Shown piece after piece: positions 45,193 through 53,203 of a stretch of 64,000 nt of DNA (its first letter is position 1; every line of letters starts with the position of its first letter). The stretch is from Sphingopyxis indica (lineage in GTDB: Bacteria > Pseudomonadota > Alphaproteobacteria > Sphingomonadales > Sphingomonadaceae): assembly GCF_900188185.1 (NCBI RefSeq), contig NZ_FZPA01000008.1, positions 124,001 through 188,000 of the forward strand. The letters are read 5' to 3'. The notes under the pieces were generated by a model. It had not been told where the DNA came from and made no database searches. It saw only the letters and a program-made list of their open reading frames with translations. A program made the position numbers and the translations under genes.

Positions 45193-46224
45193 ATGCACCA
45201 GGCATCCGACCTCGCGCGCCGGCTCGCGCGCAACGCCGAGAGCGTCTGCCGCTATTATCTGCCGGCGGGTCATCGGCAGGGCCGCTATTGGCTGATCGGT
45301 GATGTCGAGGGCACTCCGGGGCGCAGCATGTTCGTTCGGCTGACCGGCTCGGAGTACGGCAAGGGCGCCGCTGGCAAATGGACCGATGCGGCCACCGGCG
45401 AGCACGGTGACCTGCTCGACCTGATCGCCGCGAACCAGCGGCTCGGCTCGCTCGGCGAAACGCTCGAAGAGGCGCGAAATTTCCTGTCGCTGCCAGATCC
45501 CGAACCATCCGACACCGCGCGACGCACGCCCGCGCAGACCGGCTCGCCCGAAGCTGCGCGGCGACTGTGGGCGATCTCGCGACCTATCCACGGCACGCTG
45601 GCCGAGGCCTATTTGCAGGGTCGCGGTATCAACGACTTGCGAAACTGCGGAGGTCTGCGTTTCCATCCGAACTGTTGGTATCGCCCCGACCGGGACGATA
45701 CCCCCGACACGCACGAAGCGTTCCCCGCGCTAATCGCCTCGGTGCGCGACAATCACGGCACGCTCACCGGCCTCCATCGTACTTGGCTCGATCCACGCGG
45801 CAACGGCAAGGCGCAGGTCGTTACGCCGCGCCGTGCGATGGGCGACCTGCTCGGGCACGGCGTGCGGTTCGGACCGTCGGGCTCAACCATGATCGCGGGC
45901 GAAGGAATCGAGACGATGCTGTCGCTGCGCCAGATCATGCCTGTAATCCCAATGATCGTCGCTTTATCCGCCGCGCACCTTGCAGCGCTTCAATTCCCGC
46001 CCATGCTGCGCCGGCTCTATATCGCTCGCGACAACGATGCCGCCGGTCGCAAAGCGCAAGATGACCTGGCATCCCGGGCGCACAAAGCCGGGATCGATGC
46101 AGTTCCGCTCGATGCCAGGCTCGGCGATTTCAACGACGACCTGCGCCAGTTCGGGAGGAACGCCATGCGGGCGGATGTCCGGGTGCAGCTCATGCCCGAA
46201 GATGCCGAACAGTTCATCGGCTGA
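45193..46224 (+). CDS. Toprim-domain protein (plasmid/ICE primase-like)
   Basis: This 343-residue protein has a zinc-ribbon-less N-terminal region (LAGHRQGRYWLIGD-like segment, GAAGKWTDAATGEHGDLLDLI) and a C-terminal Toprim fold with the glutamate in IAGEGIETMLSL and the Asp-x-Asp in YIARDNDAAGRKA. Such proteins act as primase-like or nucleotidyl-binding enzymes on conjugative elements. GAAGGAGG lies 8 bp upstream of the ATG. No helicase domain is fused. Confidence 0.88.
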   Translation: MHQASDLARRLARNAESVCRYYLPAGHRQGRYWLIGDVEGTPGRSMFVRLTGSEYGKGAAGKWTDAATGEHGDLLDLIAANQRLGSLGETLEEARNFLSLPDPEPSDTARRTPAQTGSPEAARRLWAISRPIHGTLAEAYLQGRGINDLRNCGGLRFHPNCWYRPDRDDTPDTHEAFPALIASVRDNHGTLTGLHRTWLDPRGNGKAQVVTPRRAMGDLLGHGVRFGPSGSTMIAGEGIETMLSLRQIMPVIPMIVALSAAHLAALQFPPMLRRLYIARDNDAAGRKAQDDLASRAHKAGIDAVPLDARLGDFNDDLRQFGRNAMRADVRVQLMPEDAEQFIG

Positions 46225-46356
46225 TGACCGGAAAGCGGAATGGGTGTGCCGCGTGTTGGACATGGTGAACTCCATCTCCCGTTAGAGCCGCGCCCCGGCC
46301 TTCCAGAGCGGGCGAGAGAACCGGAGCCGGCCCGGTCCGGCAACGGCTACGAGCGA

Positions 46357-46521
46357 CTTTCTTCCCCGCAGGCTGCGCCTGCTCCACGCGGACCAAGAAA
46401 GCCGCGCTCCGCCGTCCTCCGCTTCGCTTCGTCCTTTCAGGTGTCGGCCCGCTCCGCCCCCGCTCCCGGCTCGCCCGTGAAGGCCGCGAGAAGCGCGGTC
46501 TTCGAAAACGGAGCAACTGCC
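46357..46521 (+). promoter_or_regulatory. Structured leader, family 2, copy A (upstream of DUF2493)
   Basis: The outer stem CTTTCTT/AAGAAAG (46357-46363 with 46395-46401) encloses a hairpin GCAGGC-TGC-GCCTGC (46368-46382). A 24-bp block at 46408-46431, identical at 22 positions to copy B, follows. The ATG is 165 nt from the stem start. The remaining sequence back to 46225 is also non-coding. Confidence 0.8.
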
Positions 46522-47442
46522 ATGACCGATCGCCAAGACCCGCACGACCAATCGCAAACCGCCCACATTCTCGACGAATTGCAGCTTTACGGGTTTCGGC
46601 GCTACGAAGACGAACCCGATCCGCGACCGCTACCTGAAGGCGACCGCGTCGCCGGGGCCATCGCCGACATCTTCGATGCGCTGGTCGGCACGCTGGCCGA
46701 CACACGCCTCGAAACCGATCTCGACGATCTGCTCTGGTCCACGGTCAACCTGTTCCACCGCTCGGCCGAGCGGGTTGAACGCGAACTCGACGACAACGAA
46801 CAGGCACAGCGCCGCTCGCAGCGCGAACAGGACGGCTCCGAGGTCACCTCGGTCGAACTGGAAAGCCTTCTCGCCCAGGGGCTGACGCTGATAGAACGGC
46901 GCGACGCGCACGAGCTGATGCGCGATGTCGCCTCGGACCTTTACCGCACCCACACCGGCTCGGCCTGGCGGCCGCGCCACGGCAGTGTGGTCAACCGCCG
47001 AGCGATGACCGCAGCGGTCGTCGACAGCCGAGACTTCATCGCCGCTCGCCGACGCGCCGAAACCGTGGTGATGATTCCCACCGGAACCAAGGTTGCGTTC
47101 ACCGGCGGCAAGGACTGCAACGATACCGATGCAATCTTCGCCGCGCTCGATCGCGTGCGCGCCAAACATCCCGACATGGTTCTGCTGCACGGCGGTGCGC
47201 CGTCCGGCGCGGAGCGCATCGCCGCCTGCTGGGCCGACAACCGCAAAGTCTGCCAGGTCGCGTTCAAGCCCGACTGGAACCGGCACGGCAAGGCCGCGCC
47301 GTTCAGGCGCAACGATACTATGCTGGAAGTACTGCCGATTGGGGTAGTGGTGTTCCCCGGCACCGGTATTCAGGACAACCTCGCCGACAAGGCAAGGAAG
47401 CTTGGCATTCCACTGTTCGATTTTCGCAAACGCGGCGCATAA
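46522..47442 (+). CDS. DUF2493 (YspA-like, SLOG superfamily) protein
   Basis: In this 306-residue protein the first 190 residues are helical and acidic (FDALVGTLADTRLETDLDDLLWSTVNLFHRSAERVEREL). The C-terminal third is a Rossmann-like SLOG domain with GTKVAFTGGKDCNDTDAIFAALDRV, MVLLHGGAPSGAERIAACWA and IGVVVFPGTGIQDNLADKARKLGI. SLOG domains bind nucleotide-derived ligands. It is a constant member of this backbone; its function is unknown. Confidence 0.88.
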   Translation: MTDRQDPHDQSQTAHILDELQLYGFRRYEDEPDPRPLPEGDRVAGAIADIFDALVGTLADTRLETDLDDLLWSTVNLFHRSAERVERELDDNEQAQRRSQREQDGSEVTSVELESLLAQGLTLIERRDAHELMRDVASDLYRTHTGSAWRPRHGSVVNRRAMTAAVVDSRDFIAARRRAETVVMIPTGTKVAFTGGKDCNDTDAIFAALDRVRAKHPDMVLLHGGAPSGAERIAACWADNRKVCQVAFKPDWNRHGKAAPFRRNDTMLEVLPIGVVVFPGTGIQDNLADKARKLGIPLFDFRKRGA

Positions 47443-47469
47443 GTGCCGCGTGCATTGCATCCTGTTTGG

Positions 47470-47781
47470 TCAGTCGCCACCGAGCACGACAGTAAATCCT
47501 TCGAACTCCGGGTGGCCGAGATAAAGTGCCCGGTTGTCGCCGGCGTCGCGGTGGGCGAGCCGAAATGCGTCCGAACGCGTCCAGGCGCTGAACGCTTCTT
47601 CCGACTCCCACACGCTGTGCGAGGCATAAAGCGTGTGATCCTCATGCTCGGGACCGCGCACCAGCTTGAAATCCTTGAACCCCGGCACGCCGTCGAGATG
47701 GCTGTCGCGGTCCGACCAGACCTTTTCGAAGGCGGCTTCCTGACCCTCCACGATTTTGAACCGGTTCATTGCGATATACAT
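47470..47781 (-). CDS. Antibiotic-biosynthesis-monooxygenase (ABM/IsdG-like) family protein
   Basis: This 103-residue ferredoxin-like protein reads MYIAMNRFKIVEGQEAAFEKVW and then DGVPGFKDFKLVRGPE, YASHSVWESEEAFSAW and SDAFRLAHRDAG, matching the dimeric ABM family that includes heme-degrading IsdG. No heme-binding certainty exists. It is on the opposite strand and unrelated to its neighbours. Confidence 0.85.
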   Translation of the reverse strand: MYIAMNRFKIVEGQEAAFEKVWSDRDSHLDGVPGFKDFKLVRGPEHEDHTLYASHSVWESEEAFSAWTRSDAFRLAHRDAGDNRALYLGHPEFEGFTVVLGGD

Positions 47782-48038
47782 GGTGTCATTCCTTTCTGGG
47801 GCGAACTTCTGGGCGATGGAAAGCTGGCCTGCTCTCCGAATTACGCCGCGGGCACAGCCCCCCCTCTCCTTAGCTTACTCTTAGCCTCTGCAAGGCCTTG
47901 TGACGATCAACCCGCGAGGGGTCCGCTAAGCGAAGCTTGCGGCCTCCAGCTGCGCTTCCGGTGATCGCGGCCCCGCGACGGCCGCCCGTGCGCCTGTCGA
48001 GCGGGGACGGTCCCCGCTCCGAGGACAGGAGCAGCCCC
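47782..48038 (+). promoter_or_regulatory. Non-coding stretch with a compound hairpin leader (47993-48029)
   Basis: Most of the stretch holds no gene. At its end an outer stem CCTGTC/GACAGG (47993-47998 with 48024-48029) encloses a perfect GAGCGGGGA/TCCCCGCTC stem (47999-48007 with 48011-48019). The small gene's ATG is at 48039. The geometry recalls leader family 1 but the sequence differs. Confidence 0.6.
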
Positions 48039-48197
48039 ATGTCACTTCCCACCGCCCAGAAGTTCGTCTGGAGTCTCGCGCAGACGCTGATGACATGCGT
48101 GGTTCTGATTTACACCGGCGATGGCTATTCGGTGCTGACCGAAGCCGATTACGACGGGGATCCGAGCCTGATCGTGCGTGTCTATGATCCGTTCTGA
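48039..48197 (+). CDS. 52-residue hypothetical protein
   Basis: The reading is MSLPTAQKFVWSLAQTLMTC, then a hydrophobic stretch and YTGDGYSVLTEADYDGDP. It begins 10 bp after a strong hairpin, and AGGAG (48027-48031) precedes the ATG. I recognise no family. Its position behind a structured leader and the plausible start argue that it is real. Confidence 0.5.
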   Translation: MSLPTAQKFVWSLAQTLMTCVVLIYTGDGYSVLTEADYDGDPSLIVRVYDPF

Positions 48198-48302
48198 AGG
48201 TCGTCCCAAGGGCGCTTCTCCGATCAGGCTCAGAACAAATTCTCGCATCCGTGTTCCTCCCGAAGCGCCACTGATCCGTAGCCTTCCAAATGGACTTTCA
48301 AT

Positions 48303-48336
48303 TTTCATGAAAACATGTTTTTATGGTTTCATGAAA
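48303..48336. promoter_or_regulatory. Three tandem CATG-centred palindromes
   Basis: TTTCATGAAA (48303-48312), AAACATGTTT (48311-48320) and TTTCATGAAA (48327-48336) follow one another in an AT-rich island, just before or over the start of the next gene. This is a good candidate operator for the small DNA-binding-like protein encoded there. Confidence 0.6.
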
Positions 48337-48528
48337 AAGTCAGACAGTTCGGATGATGGCGGGGATGAACATCTTCAGGTTCAGGTGCCGACTGCTACCA
48401 AGCGCGATCTGGGACAGCGCGCGCTCGATAGTCGCGAACCGATCCGAATGGTCGTGCTGAGAGCCTTGGCTGCTTATGGCGTGGTCGTGCCCGAGGGCGC
48501 GATTGCAGACCGGCGGAAGCGCACATGA
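48331..48528 (+). CDS. Small ribbon-helix-helix-like protein, first gene of the MazG operon
   Basis: This protein is about 65 residues. LQVQVPTATKRDLGQRALDSREPIRMVVLRALAAYGVVVPE looks like a short beta strand followed by two helices, as in CopG-type regulators. In-frame ATGs occur at 48307 and 48331; neither has a strong ribosome site. It overlaps the MazG gene by 4 bp (ATGA). Function is inferred from fold resemblance only. Confidence 0.6.
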   Translation: MKKSDSSDDGGDEHLQVQVPTATKRDLGQRALDSREPIRMVVLRALAAYGVVVPEGAIADRRKRT

Positions 48529-49706
48529 CGGCTGACGACTTCGAGACGCTGACGGTCGATCAATATGCCAGCGAAGCGGCCCGAACCGATCAACGCAAAG
48601 GGTCTGGTACGATCGGTTTCACGATGCTCGGCCTGTTCGGCGAAACCGGCAGCTTGCTCGCCGAAGCCAAGAAGAAGCAGCGAGATGCCGCTTCCTATCT
48701 CGGCTATGCCGAAGCGGTCGCCGAGGAGATCGGTGACGTTCTGTGGTATCTCGCCGCGATCGCACGGCGTCACCGCCTCGCATTGAGTGACATTGCAGCC
48801 GCCGCGCTCAAGACTGATCGTCCTTACGCGGAGGGCACGAACGAATCACTCAGTCTCCACGCCTTACAGCCCGCGCATATACCGCTCGCCAAGGCGCCGA
48901 TGCCCGAATTCGAACACAGCCTGCTTGCCCTCGCCAGCGAAGTCGGGCTTCTTGCGCGCGAAATCGAAGGCGGTAATTCGACGCGGCACCGCGCGGATGT
49001 CGCCGAGAGACTTGTTGCGGTTACGCGTTGCCTCATTCGCGCTTCGACTGACTCGGGGATCACCATCGAGGCCGCGGCGATCAAAAACCTGCAGAAGATT
49101 TTCGATCGATGGCCACGTGAGCGCATCTTCCCGCCCGCTTTCGATGCGGACAAAAACGCCGAAGAGCAACTGCCCCGCTCGATGCAGATCGACATTTACG
49201 AGCGCAAGGTGCGTGGCCAGGACTATGTCTTCCAGCGGTCGCGCGGGGTTTATGTCGGCGACCGGCTGACCGACAACGCCATCGAACCTGACGACTATAG
49301 GTTCCACGACGTCTTTCACTACGCCTATGTCGCGGTGCTGGGCTGGTCACCCGTCATCCGGGCCTTGCTGCGCCTCAAGCGTAAGAGCGACCCAAAGCTG
49401 GACGACGCCGAGGATGGCGCGCGCGCTATCCTGATCGAGGAAGGTGTCACCTCCTGGCTTTTCGGCCAGGCGCAGCAGCTCAATTTTTTCGAAGACGTCA
49501 AACGAGGTGGACTTCCACTGGACATGCTCAAGCATGTGCGCCAATTCGTCGCCGGTTACGAGGCTGACCGCTGTCCGCTGTGGCTCTGGGAGGAAGCAAT
49601 TCTCCAAGGATACGCGGCCTTTCGCTTCCTCCAGAAAAACCGACGGGCACGAATCACGATCGATTTCGCCCGCCATCGCTTGCGTATTAAGGAGTTGCCG
49701 CAATGA
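48525..49706 (+). CDS. Tandem MazG-like protein with unassigned C-terminal domain
   Basis: In this 393-residue protein residues about 28-100 form a MazG nucleotide pyrophosphohydrolase domain: GLFGETGSLLAEAKKKQRD then AVAEEIGDVLWYLAAIARR, with E40, E47, E67/E68 and D71 (the usual second Glu of the first pair is Ser43). Residues about 128-200 repeat the fold in degenerate form (LLALASEVGLLAREIEGG ... IEAAAIKNLQKIFDRWP) without the metal-binding E-E-x-x-D. Residues 215-390 are a separate domain with YRFHDVFHYAYVAVLGWSPVI, which I cannot assign with confidence. Coupled by ATGA to both neighbours. Confidence 0.82.
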   Translation: MTADDFETLTVDQYASEAARTDQRKGSGTIGFTMLGLFGETGSLLAEAKKKQRDAASYLGYAEAVAEEIGDVLWYLAAIARRHRLALSDIAAAALKTDRPYAEGTNESLSLHALQPAHIPLAKAPMPEFEHSLLALASEVGLLAREIEGGNSTRHRADVAERLVAVTRCLIRASTDSGITIEAAAIKNLQKIFDRWPRERIFPPAFDADKNAEEQLPRSMQIDIYERKVRGQDYVFQRSRGVYVGDRLTDNAIEPDDYRFHDVFHYAYVAVLGWSPVIRALLRLKRKSDPKLDDAEDGARAILIEEGVTSWLFGQAQQLNFFEDVKRGGLPLDMLKHVRQFVAGYEADRCPLWLWEEAILQGYAAFRFLQKNRRARITIDFARHRLRIKELPQ

Positions 49707-50407
49707 CCCCCAAGATTTTCGTATCGGCATTGGCGGCTGCGAAATTGCCCTCGGTATTCAACCCCTGGCGCGACCGCTGTTCCATCCATGACCGGCGCGA
49801 TGCCGCGGCGCGGCGCCGCTCCAACCTCCAGGCCATGCTGGAAGCTGCCCTCGATGCGCATGTCGAAACGATCTGGATTGCCCGCGATCTTGGTTATCGC
49901 GGTGGACGCCGCACTGGGGTGCCGCTGACCGACGAAGTGCATCTTACGCATGCATCGGCGTTAATGGGCGGTATCGCGTTGGAGCGTGCCACGCAGGGGC
50001 CGGAAATTGCCGAACGCACTGCCGCAATCGTCTGGCAGGTGCTTGGCCGCATCGGACAACCTGTCATGTTGTGGAATGTCTTTCCCTTTCATCCCCACGA
50101 TGCGGATGATCCCATGTCCAACCGCTGCCATAGCCGCGCCGAGCGCGAAGAAACCTGGCCACTTCTTCAGGCGCTGGTATCGATGGTGCAGCCCAAGCGC
50201 ATCGTCGCGATCGGGCGCGATGCACATCTGGCACTGGCCGGGCTGGAAACGGAAGTTACCGCGATCCGCCATCCAAGTTATGGCGGGCAGCGCGAATTCA
50301 TCGAAGGCATGTTCGACCTGTACGGGATTTCCGACGACGACAGCCAAACACCCGAACTACCGCTCAGCCCGCGCTACGCCGCTGCGGCAAGCTCAGCGCT
50401 GGCCTGA
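49703..50407 (+). CDS. Uracil-DNA-glycosylase-superfamily protein
   Basis: This 234-residue protein has UDG-like landmarks: an N-terminal NPWRDRC, WIARDLGYRGGRRTGVPLTDE in the position of the first active-site motif, NVFPFHPHDADDPMSNR in the middle and RHPSYGGQREF near the C-terminus (the family's terminal HPS loop). UDGs remove uracil or modified pyrimidines from DNA; here the target may be unusual. It overlaps the MazG gene by 4 bp, and its 3' end overlaps the convergent TS-like gene by 34 bp. Confidence 0.8.
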   Translation: MTPKIFVSALAAAKLPSVFNPWRDRCSIHDRRDAAARRRSNLQAMLEAALDAHVETIWIARDLGYRGGRRTGVPLTDEVHLTHASALMGGIALERATQGPEIAERTAAIVWQVLGRIGQPVMLWNVFPFHPHDADDPMSNRCHSRAEREETWPLLQALVSMVQPKRIVAIGRDAHLALAGLETEVTAIRHPSYGGQREFIEGMFDLYGISDDDSQTPELPLSPRYAAAASSALA

Positions 50408-51153
50408 TCGCAGTTTTCCAGCAACGTCTTAATGTCGGAACGATTCCACTTGTCGGTGTCGATCCTGGCATGCGTCGAGAGGATCGTTAGCGGTCCTCTC
50501 GCGACGCCGGACTCCTCGCACACAAACTGCAGCAGCCGACCAAGCCCGATCAGATTGCCGAGCAGTTTTTCGACATAATAGTGGTTTCGGTACATGGCGG
50601 TTAGGCCGAGCTTGCGGTCGCTTCCGCTGCCAACTAGCTTGAAACTCGCAAAACTGAGGCATTGCCCCCCATAGGGTGACCCATCGACATCGCGCGCCGG
50701 ATCGAAAACGCTCAGTTCGAATTTGTTGAGCGCGCGCACGGAGGGGTTCTTCAGGCGTCCGATAATCTCGGCAAGCTGATTGATGGGTTCTCCATCGGGT
50801 CGAGGAAGGATCATCATCCGTTCGAAATAGTAGCCCGACCAGTTCTCCTTGGAGCGCACTTTGGGAAGCACATTGTCGCGGAAGCGATCATAGAACTGTG
50901 GTGAACCGTAGCGCCGATAGAGACCAGCTGGAAATATCGTGTTCGCCACTGTCTCGATGGGTTTGGCCTTGTGCGCTTCGTGAAAGGCATCGACTGCTGC
51001 CACTACCGGATCGGCAAGGCTGGCCCGCGCCAGCGGATCGGCGACATCGATCAGGACATTGTATTCGTGATGACCTGGCCTGGCGTCCACGAGACGGACA
51101 GCTTCGCGCCAGGCCGAAACGCAGTCAGGCTGCGGTGGCACGGCTAGATACAT
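50374..51153 (-). CDS. Thymidylate-synthase-like protein
   Basis: The C-terminal half of this 259-residue protein looks like a thymidylate synthase/dCMP-hydroxymethylase fold. GQCLSFASFKL places Cys165 where the catalytic Cys sits. YRNHYYVEKLLGNLIGLGRLLQFV resembles the phosphate- and nucleotide-binding region (normally QRSxDxxLGxPFNIA). ILSTHARID resembles the GDxHxY segment (His228). The canonical RS-x-D is replaced by RNHY, so the substrate may differ. The N-terminus (ETVANTIFPAGLY) is unrelated to standard TS. It is the last gene of a five-gene leftward operon. Confidence 0.6.
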   Translation of the reverse strand: MYLAVPPQPDCVSAWREAVRLVDARPGHHEYNVLIDVADPLARASLADPVVAAVDAFHEAHKAKPIETVANTIFPAGLYRRYGSPQFYDRFRDNVLPKVRSKENWSGYYFERMMILPRPDGEPINQLAEIIGRLKNPSVRALNKFELSVFDPARDVDGSPYGGQCLSFASFKLVGSGSDRKLGLTAMYRNHYYVEKLLGNLIGLGRLLQFVCEESGVARGPLTILSTHARIDTDKWNRSDIKTLLENCDQASAELAAAA

Positions 51154-51805
51154 CGATATCCTCCGTCAGTATTGCCGTCGCAAATAGGCGCGGCTTCAGG
51201 AATTTCTCTGTCAGCCATGCATGGCCATTTACACCCCAGCCGGCGCCCCAGCTGTTGCGGATGAGGATCGCTTTCTGACCGGCGGCCAGGCCGTGGCCCA
51301 CCGCCACGATCGCATGGCGCAGGCTCGGATCGGGTTTCTCGTCATTGGCCGGATCGACCACGCCTTCATTGGCCGGTGCGAAGAACGACCGCGACAGGGT
51401 CGAAAGCAGCATCACCGGCTTCCTGCTGTCGAGGGCCTCGACAATCGGGCCGAGGTCGATTGCGGCGGGTCCCCCCTTCCTACCGAAACGGGGGCCGACG
51501 TCAGATGGCGGCGTCCAGTGGGCGGGATCGTCCGGCACGGCATCGAGATAGGGCCATCCGCTTTCCGCAGGTTGGCCGTCGAGCCGCAAGGCCTCCAGCA
51601 TAGCTGAAAGCGTGGCACCCTGGTCATGCCGCCGCCCGCTGCGCTGCTGCGCTCGGAAGAAGGCATATTCGCAAGACAACGGAGTCCATCCCTCGCGTAA
51701 CCCGGCATGGGTGTCGCTCGCCGCGAAGGCAAGACAGGTCGGTCGCGCACCTTGATCGCGCACAGGCCCTAGGAGCGGCCGCAGGTCGGTCTTTATGTCG
51801 ATCAT
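51125..51805 (-). CDS. Papain-family (C1) cysteine peptidase, no signal peptide
   Basis: This 226-residue protein has the complete papain active site: Gln18 and Cys24 in RDQGARPTCLAFAAS, His164 in SLRHAIVAVGHG and Asn184 in IRNSWGAGWGVNGHAWL. There is no pro-domain or secretion signal, so it should act in the cytosol. It overlaps the TS-like gene by 29 bp and follows the ImmA/IrrE gene by 6 bp. A cytosolic papain-like peptidase in such an operon is unusual and may be triggered proteolysis. Confidence 0.88.
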   Translation of the reverse strand: MIDIKTDLRPLLGPVRDQGARPTCLAFAASDTHAGLREGWTPLSCEYAFFRAQQRSGRRHDQGATLSAMLEALRLDGQPAESGWPYLDAVPDDPAHWTPPSDVGPRFGRKGGPAAIDLGPIVEALDSRKPVMLLSTLSRSFFAPANEGVVDPANDEKPDPSLRHAIVAVGHGLAAGQKAILIRNSWGAGWGVNGHAWLTEKFLKPRLFATAILTEDIDVSSRATAA

Positions 51806-51811
51806 GGGAAG

Positions 51812-52822
51812 TCAGGCGGCCTCGAGCAAATGGCGCCGTTCAGCTCGGGAAAGGCCTTCCTGTTCCGGCCCGGTGAAATCAAAATCGATCGTCAGGCTCG
51901 CATTCGCCGTGGCTGATTGCCACGGGCGCCTCTCGTTGAGCGACATACGCCCTCGTTGAGCAGCTTCTGGCGCCGCGGTCACCCGCCGGACCACTGGCCC
52001 GCCTACCGCTTCGGCGTCGAATGCCTCGCGCTCATCGCGAACCACCGCAAACCCGCTCGCCATCAACTGGTCGAGATCCCACAGAAATCCGCCACCAGAA
52101 TGTTCCTTGAGGCGCAGGACGAAGAGGTCATTGCGGCTGCCATCGATCCGCGCGCCCTCGTCGCGCTCGGTCAGCAGCCAAACATCGCCCCGATAGTCGG
52201 CAGGTCGGTAGTCATGCAGCAGGTCGACCTTCAGGCTGCGCGGCTTGGTCTCGAGCAACTCGCGCATGACGGCATCCGAAATGAGTTTGTATCGAAAGAG
52301 CGTTCTGCAGGTCGCTTCGTAGCTGGCCCCAATCCGCAGAGAGAGCTGATAGGCGATGTTGGGGCGACGCAGTTCATCAACCGTCCAGCCCTGCCGCGCG
52401 CAATGAAGCGCGATCAGCCATTTGGGGATCATGAATGCGATGGCGAATGCGTCGGCTTCGGTTTCCTGGAACTGATTGCCCGGTTCGGGGCTCATCGGCA
52501 TGCGCCGCAAAATGCTTTCATCATCCAGGCTGGGTTCGTGCCGCATGAAGAAATGACCGAGCTCATGCGCGGCGGTGAAGCGCTGGATGCTCATCGGCCG
52601 TTCGGTGGTAACGAGCACTCCCGGGGCCGGCGAACTGAGATAGGCTCCCAACAGGCCCTTGAGCGGCCGTAACAGCAGCGGAAGATCAAGCGCATGGATC
52701 GCGCCGAAGACATCGACGTTGCCACCATGCCGTCCGATCAGCGCCTGCGTGTCGAGACGGCGATGAAGTCTGCCGGCTGCCATCGCGCCCGCGCGAACCG
52801 CACTGTCATAGTCTCTCGCCAT
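51812..52822 (-). CDS. ImmA/IrrE-family metallopeptidase
   Basis: In this 336-residue protein the N-terminal part carries the ImmA/IrrE fold with the zinc motif FTAAHELGHFFMRHE (H86, E87, H90) and the helical ligand region QETEADAFAIAFMIP. The C-terminal 150 residues are an uncharacterised extension. ImmA/IrrE proteases cleave partner repressors in mobile elements. The XRE gene 3 bp upstream is the obvious substrate candidate. Confidence 0.9.
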   Translation of the reverse strand: MARDYDSAVRAGAMAAGRLHRRLDTQALIGRHGGNVDVFGAIHALDLPLLLRPLKGLLGAYLSSPAPGVLVTTERPMSIQRFTAAHELGHFFMRHEPSLDDESILRRMPMSPEPGNQFQETEADAFAIAFMIPKWLIALHCARQGWTVDELRRPNIAYQLSLRIGASYEATCRTLFRYKLISDAVMRELLETKPRSLKVDLLHDYRPADYRGDVWLLTERDEGARIDGSRNDLFVLRLKEHSGGGFLWDLDQLMASGFAVVRDEREAFDAEAVGGPVVRRVTAAPEAAQRGRMSLNERRPWQSATANASLTIDFDFTGPEQEGLSRAERRHLLEAA

Positions 52823-52825
52823 GGA

Positions 52826-53203
52826 TCAGGCCTGCCCTCCGGCCGACCGCGATCGTAGATACTCGGCGAAGCGGCCAAGCTCCGCGCGGTCCTCGCTCGA
52901 AAGATCCGCCACACGCCGCGCCAGATGCGCAACGTCGGGCGGCAGACTTGCCGAAGCTTCGTCCTCGCCAGTGAAATAGGCGACCGACTGTCGGTAGAGC
53001 TTGGCGAGGCGCGTCAACTCGATTGCCTCGACCCGCCGCTGGCCATTTTCGATATCGGTTAATGCCGTGCGCGGAATCTTGAGATAGCTCGCCACTTCGT
53101 CCTGCTTGAGGCCGAGATATTTGCGCGCGTCGCGCAGACGATTGCCCAGGCGTTGACGTTCCATCGCGTCATCGCTTTCCTGGCTGATAGCCACATTGCT
53201 CAT
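52826..53203 (-). CDS. XRE-family transcriptional regulator
   Basis: This 125-residue protein has an N-terminal Cro/CI helix-turn-helix (LGNRLRDARKYLGLKQDEVASYLKIPRTALTDIENGQRRVEAIELTRLAKLY). A tail (DVAHLARRVADLSSEDRAELGRFAEYL) probably mediates dimerisation or ImmA recognition. It overlaps the carrier-protein-like gene by 4 bp and precedes the protease by 3 bp. Likely autorepressor of the operon. Confidence 0.92.
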   Translation of the reverse strand: MSNVAISQESDDAMERQRLGNRLRDARKYLGLKQDEVASYLKIPRTALTDIENGQRRVEAIELTRLAKLYRQSVAYFTGEDEASASLPPDVAHLARRVADLSSEDRAELGRFAEYLRSRSAGGQA

